Source: an uncultured Alistipes sp.
GTDB lineage: Bacteria > Bacteroidota > Bacteroidia > Bacteroidales > Rikenellaceae
Reading direction: 5' to 3'
Assembly (NCBI GenBank): GCA_900549685.1
Contig: UROX01000070.1
Coordinates: forward strand, 1-11,964
Length of the DNA stretch: 11,964 nucleotides
Position 1 is the first letter of the stretch. Each line of letters opens with the position of its first letter. A program made the position numbers and the translations under genes. Under the pieces are notes generated by a model. The model saw only the letters and a program-made list of their open reading frames with translations. It had not been told where the DNA came from and did not search any database. Positions 7,230-11,964 of this stretch are shown in pieces.

Positions 7230-7970
7230 TCAGGAGAGCCATACGTACAGCAAGGCAGCGAGCGAAGCACCGCACAACGGCGCCACGACCGGAATCCATG
7301 CGTAGCCCCAATCGCTGCCTCCTTTGCCCCGGATCGGGAGCAGGGCGTGCACGATCCGGGGAGCGAGATCCCGGGCCGGATTGATCGCATAACCCGTAGG
7401 GCCTCCCAGCGACAGTCCGATCACCCATACGGTAAAGGCGACCGGCAACGCCCCCACCGAACCCAGTCCGATGGAAAGCGTCGATGCGTTATCGGGCAGC
7501 GCGAGTTCGCCCGTGGTGATATAAAAGACGATGAATAGCAGTGCGAAAGCTCCGATAGCCTCGCACAGGAAGTTCCAGCCCGGGCGCCGGATTTCGGCCC
7601 CGGTACAGAAAACGCCGAGCTTGGCCGCCGGATCGTCCGTCGCGTCGAAATGCGGCTTGTAGGACAGCCATACCAGCAGCGCACCCAATGCGGCGCCGAT
7701 CATCTGGGCGGACACATACGGCAGCACCTGCGCCCATTCGAATTGTCCGGACAGCGCGAAAGCGAGCGTGACGGCCGGATTGAGGTGCGCCCCGCTGTAA
7801 GGTCCGGCCACGACGACGCCCACGAACACAGCGAGCGCCCAGGCCGTCGTAATGACGATCCATCCGCTTCCGTTGCCCTTGGTTCGTCTGAGTACGACAT
7901 TGGCCACGACGCCGTCGCCCATGAGGATCATCAGCATCGTTCCGAATAGTTCGGCTAAAAAAGGTGTCAT
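7230..7970 (-). CDS. glpF: Glycerol uptake facilitator (MIP/aquaporin family)
   Basis: This 246-aa inner-membrane channel has six hydrophobic segments plus two half-helices carrying the NPA motifs: HLNPAVTL (Asn64-Ala66) and INPARD (Asn197-Asp201). The Asp after the second NPAR is typical of glycerol channels, whereas water-specific aquaporins usually have Ser or Cys there. By alignment from memory with E. coli GlpF, the aromatic/arginine filter would be Trp44, Tyr194 and Arg200, with Tyr replacing the usual Phe. It lets glycerol diffuse in, where GlpK traps it as glycerol-3-phosphate. It is the last gene of the glp cluster in transcription order, 275 bp after glpK. That gap leaves open whether it has its own promoter. 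The ATG at 7970 begins MTPFLAELFGT, the usual start of the first helix. Confidence 0.95.
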   Translation of the reverse strand: MTPFLAELFGTMLMILMGDGVVANVVLRRTKGNGSGWIVITTAWALAVFVGVVVAGPYSGAHLNPAVTLAFALSGQFEWAQVLPYVSAQMIGAALGALLVWLSYKPHFDATDDPAAKLGVFCTGAEIRRPGWNFLCEAIGAFALLFIVFYITTGELALPDNASTLSIGLGSVGALPVAFTVWVIGLSLGGPTGYAINPARDLAPRIVHALLPIRGKGGSDWGYAWIPVVAPLCGASLAALLYVWLS

Positions 7971-8245
7971 TTTCGAGAAGTTTTAAGTATCGTTTTTCAT
8001 GCGCACCCGCCGCTTTCGGTCTTTCGGACAGACTGCTCGACGGCAGAAAACGCATCGGGTCATATCATGGTTTCATCGCGGTTCCATATACTTTCGATAT
8101 ACCGATCCGTTGCGTCCGTGCTTTCCGGGCTGCCCTCCGAAATTCTCCGCCGAGACAGGGAATCGGGCGGGATCTGCCCGGGAATGCGGCCTGTGAATAC
8201 AGACCGCTGCGGTCGGATCCGAAGCCGAAATATGAACAACCGTTT
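7971..8245 (-). other. glpK-glpF intergenic gap with two short hairpins
   Basis: No gene is seen in this 275-bp gap. Two inverted repeats lie close to the glpK end: GACCG/CGGTC at 8202-8214 with a 3-nt loop, and CGGGC/GCCCG at 8164-8180 with a 7-nt loop. Neither has a clear T run on the minus strand. They might slow or stabilise the transcript after glpK, giving unequal expression of glpK and glpF. No good TAnnTTTG box was found here for a separate glpF promoter. Confidence 0.35.
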
Positions 8246-9751
<1,506 letters not shown>

Positions 9752-9791
9752 ATTCGTTCGTATTATAATCGGAATAAACAACGGTTTACGG

Positions 9792-11357
9792 TCAGAAACT
9801 GTCGATCAGGTATCCGTCGGCCAGTTTTTCGAATGCCTCGGTCTCGCGATCCACCCACTGTGCGTCCCGCCCCAGCTCGGCGGCCATGATTTCGGCGACG
9901 GGACGGGCCATCGCCTTCGCAGCGCGGGCATCGAGGAAAAGCGCCCGGAAACGACGGGCCAGCACATCCTCGACATGCAGCGCCATTTCCTCGCGGACGG
10001 CCCACACGACCTGCCCGGCCCGGAATCCGAAGCGCGGACTGAGCACACGCCGGTTCGCCTCGGAACTGTCGATGAGCGCCTCGACCTTTTCGATGTCCGA
10101 ACCGTAGACATACAGTTCGTGGGCGAAATCGGTCCCTTTCCGGTAACCGTGGATACGCAGCCGCTCGGTCTTGCATTCCGCAGCGGGCACCGCACCCAGC
10201 GCGATGGCCCGGTCCACGGTGTCCTGCGCCATCCGGCGGTAAGTCGTCCATTTACCGCCCGTGATGGTAATGAGACCCGAATCGGAAACGATGATCTTAT
10301 GGCTGCGCGAAATCTCCTTGGTTCCGCCTCCGTCCCGCTTGGGAGCGGCCAATGGTCTGAGTCCCGCGAAAACGGCCCGTACATCCTCCCTGCGCGGCTT
10401 CACGCTCAGGTAACGGCCGGCCGTAGACAGAATGAAATCGATCTCCTGCTCCAGCGCACGGGGTTCCAGCGTAGGGTGTTCCATTAGCGTATCGGTCGTT
10501 CCCACGACGATGCTGTCGTGCCACGGCACGGCGAAAAGCACCCTCCCGTCGTCGGTTTTGGGAATCATGACGGCCCGGTCGCTGTCGAGAAATTTTCGGT
10601 CCAGCACCAGATGGACTCCCTGGCTGGGACGGACCAGATGTACCCCGGTGGGATCGTCCATCTGCAGGATCGAATCGACGAATACTCCCGTAGCATTGAC
10701 AACGGCTTTCGCACGGATGGTATACCGTTTTCCGGTCTCGTCGTCCACGGCTTCGACGCCCGACACCTTGCCATCCGTCTTGAGCAGACGGTCGGCCCGC
10801 ATATAATTCAGCACGACCGCGCCCTGTTCGACAGCGGTCTGCGCGAGACCGACGGCCATCCGCGAATCGTCGAACTGTCCGTCGTGGTAGAGAATGCCCC
10901 CTTTGAGTCTGTCGGGCTGGAGCGTAGGAAGCATACCGAGCGTCCGCTTCCGACTCCGGAACAGCGACCGCCCGAAAGAGAGTTTGCCGGCGAGCAGATC
11001 GTAGAGCGTCAGCCCTATCCCGTAGAACGGGGCTTCCCACCACCGGTAACACGGTATGACGAACGACTGGTCTTTGACCAGATGCGGAGCGTTGCGGCGC
11101 ATGATTCCCCGCTCCCGGAGCGCCTCGAGCACCAACCGCACATCGCCCTGCGCGAGGTAGCGCACGCCTCCGTGCACCAGTTTCGTACTCTTGCTCGATG
11201 TCGATTTGGTAAAGTCGCTCTGTTCGATCAACACGACACGGAATCCGCGCGAAGCGGCATCCACGGCCACGCCCAACCCGGTGGCCCCGCCTCCGATCAC
11301 CGCGAAATCCCACTGAGCGGTCTCGTCCAATCGGTTCAATAGTTCAACTCGGTTCAT
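9792..11357 (-). CDS. glpD: FAD-dependent glycerol-3-phosphate dehydrogenase (aerobic type)
   Basis: This 521-aa flavoenzyme oxidises sn-glycerol-3-phosphate to dihydroxyacetone phosphate, normally at the inner face of the cytoplasmic membrane with electrons passing to quinones. The N-terminal FAD-binding motif is IGGGATGLG (21-29). The family signature STKLVHGGVRYL spans 57-68. AGLRPL (331-336) and the second flavin motif GLITITGGKWTTYR (361-374) follow. The C-terminal domain (about 390-515) matches the alpha-helical cap found in GlpD/GlpA proteins. It has no cysteine-rich C-terminus of the GlpA-GlpC type, and no glpB/glpC neighbours are seen. The frame extends twelve codons upstream from a TTG, but the ATG at 11357 gives the normal family spacing to the GGGATG motif. 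It is the first gene of the glp cluster, followed after 40 bp by glpK. Confidence 0.95.
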   Translation of the reverse strand: MNRVELLNRLDETAQWDFAVIGGGATGLGVAVDAASRGFRVVLIEQSDFTKSTSSKSTKLVHGGVRYLAQGDVRLVLEALRERGIMRRNAPHLVKDQSFVIPCYRWWEAPFYGIGLTLYDLLAGKLSFGRSLFRSRKRTLGMLPTLQPDRLKGGILYHDGQFDDSRMAVGLAQTAVEQGAVVLNYMRADRLLKTDGKVSGVEAVDDETGKRYTIRAKAVVNATGVFVDSILQMDDPTGVHLVRPSQGVHLVLDRKFLDSDRAVMIPKTDDGRVLFAVPWHDSIVVGTTDTLMEHPTLEPRALEQEIDFILSTAGRYLSVKPRREDVRAVFAGLRPLAAPKRDGGGTKEISRSHKIIVSDSGLITITGGKWTTYRRMAQDTVDRAIALGAVPAAECKTERLRIHGYRKGTDFAHELYVYGSDIEKVEALIDSSEANRRVLSPRFGFRAGQVVWAVREEMALHVEDVLARRFRALFLDARAAKAMARPVAEIMAAELGRDAQWVDRETEAFEKLADGYLIDSF

Positions 11358-11631
11358 AGCAAAAAGTTGTTTTGAATGTTTCGATTCCAACAAATAGAAT
11401 GCAAAACTCTCCTTCTATGAATTTTAAATACAGCCATCGGACGAAATATCCGCCACGCCGCCTCTCTTTCGACAAGAAAGACGGAAACGGTCCCGGAATT
11501 CCGGCCCCTCCCTTCGTCCCGCAGGAGTCGCGCTGCGGGAAGCGTCCAAAGCATCGGCGAATCGTATACCCGATACCGAGAGAACAACGGCAAAGCCCGA
11601 TTTCGCGTGCTCCAGCCCGGTCTCTTTCAAA
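11358..11631 (-). promoter_or_regulatory. Probable 5' leader of the glp operon with hairpins and a 12-bp palindrome
   Basis: These 274 bp lie between the candidate promoter and the glpD start and contain no supported gene. Three structures stand out. A hairpin has TCCCGCAG (11517-11524) paired with CTGCGGGA (11533-11540) around an 8-nt loop. CCGGAATTCCGG at 11493-11504 is a perfect palindrome. CTTTC/GAAAG at 11466-11480 forms a 5-bp stem. The last 80 bp before glpD are markedly AT-rich. Any of these could be an operator or an RNA control element, but none matches a riboswitch or operator that I recognise. Confidence 0.35.
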
Positions 11632-11665
11632 CAAATATACTCAATATATTCGACGAAAAGAACAA
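11632..11665 (-). promoter_or_regulatory. Candidate Bacteroidota-type promoter of the glp operon
   Basis: Read on the minus strand, TATATTTG (11639-11632) is a perfect TAnnTTTG box. A TTG at 11665-11663 lies 23 bp upstream, on the long side for the -33 element. A TTTC at 11658-11655 is closer than usual. Transcription would begin near 11625, about 270 nt before glpD. The surrounding AT-rich patch stands out against GC-rich flanks. It is a motif match only. Confidence 0.45.
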
Positions 11666-11964
11666 CGAATCAAGGATTCTTCGAAAACGGACACACAAAA
11701 TCCGTCGATAACCCGATATTCCCCGGCATGCGATTCGACCATGGCCGTTCGCACGAACACCTTCCAAACCGTGCCCTCGAACCTCCGTTCCCGAACGGTA
11801 GCCAGCAACCGACCGAATCCTCCTGCCCCCGCAGGCCGGCAGTCTCCCTCTTCGGCCGATATTGTCCCCTGCACGCGACCTCGAATCGGAATCGCCCCCG
11901 TAAAGATGACAGGAAAGCGCAGCCGCAAGAAAGGCCCGGCTCCCAAAGAATCGATCGTGTAAAA
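11641..11964 (-). other. Edge region; possible 3' end of an unidentified minus-strand gene
   Basis: A minus-strand frame is open from the window edge to a TGA at 11643-11641, giving about 107 codons with no recognisable family. The stop falls two bases before the perfect -7 box of the candidate glp promoter, as expected if a gene ends there and the intergenic region begins. Against this, the plus strand is also open over most of the same span, the codon choice is less GC-biased at third positions than in neighbouring genes, and the translation has no known motif. It may simply be non-coding. No RNA gene or repeat was recognised here. Confidence 0.2.

Noticed and set aside
6935..7384. Plus-strand frame of 149 codons just after the terminator
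   Set aside because: It overlaps the conserved C-terminal part of glpF on the other strand, has an Arg/Pro/Ser-rich low-information sequence and has no promoter-like site.
10518..11342. Plus-strand frame of 274 codons opposite glpD
   Set aside because: It is antisense to conserved GlpD motifs and is explained by codon bias on the other strand.
11760..11900. Possible riboswitch (cobalamin-like GC-rich boxes) near the right edge
   Set aside because: The characteristic conserved boxes are not present in the right order on either strand.
11372..11962. Plus-strand frame of 196 codons upstream of glpD
   Set aside because: It crosses the candidate glp promoter and leader, has no recognisable motif, and its composition changes along its length. 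The minus-strand alternative at the edge is equally open.

Overview
The window looks like chromosomal DNA from a fairly GC-rich member of the Bacteroidota, most plausibly an Alistipes/Rikenellaceae-like gut bacterium. This placement is an inference. It rests on genes that start without Shine-Dalgarno sequences, promoter-like sites of the Bacteroidota TTTG / TAnnTTTG type, and a threonine operon in which a phosphoglycerate-mutase-like protein sits where a homoserine kinase gene would be expected. It shows no phage, transposon, CRISPR or tRNA/rRNA genes.

Left half (about 1-6930, plus strand): a threonine biosynthesis cluster. A candidate promoter (31-62) and a leader of about 180 nt precede thrA (bifunctional aspartokinase/homoserine dehydrogenase). 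Next come an exported lipoprotein alpha/beta hydrolase, a cofactor-independent phosphoglycerate mutase homologue that belongs to the group proposed to act as homoserine kinase, and thrC (threonine synthase). Together thrA, the mutase-like protein and thrC could convert aspartate to threonine, apart from aspartate-semialdehyde dehydrogenase, which is not in this window. The lipoprotein hydrolase has no evident role in that pathway. A strong hairpin at 6893-6926 with T-rich flanks on both strands can end transcription of both converging gene groups.

Right half (about 7230-11640, minus strand): a glycerol utilisation cluster, in transcription order glpD (FAD-dependent glycerol-3-phosphate dehydrogenase), glpK (glycerol kinase) and glpF (glycerol facilitator). 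Glycerol enters through GlpF, is phosphorylated by GlpK and oxidised by GlpD to dihydroxyacetone phosphate. glpD and glpK are tightly linked (40 bp), while glpK and glpF are separated by 275 bp. A candidate promoter at 11632-11665 would give glpD a leader of about 270 nt containing hairpins.

The last 320 bases hold no gene I can identify. One minus-strand reading frame is open to the window edge and might be the 3' end of a neighbouring gene. Most of the window is well-understood metabolism. The points most worth following up are the non-orthologous homoserine kinase candidate, the lipoprotein gene lodged inside the thr operon, the two long leaders, and the glycerol kinase that lacks both classical regulatory sites.
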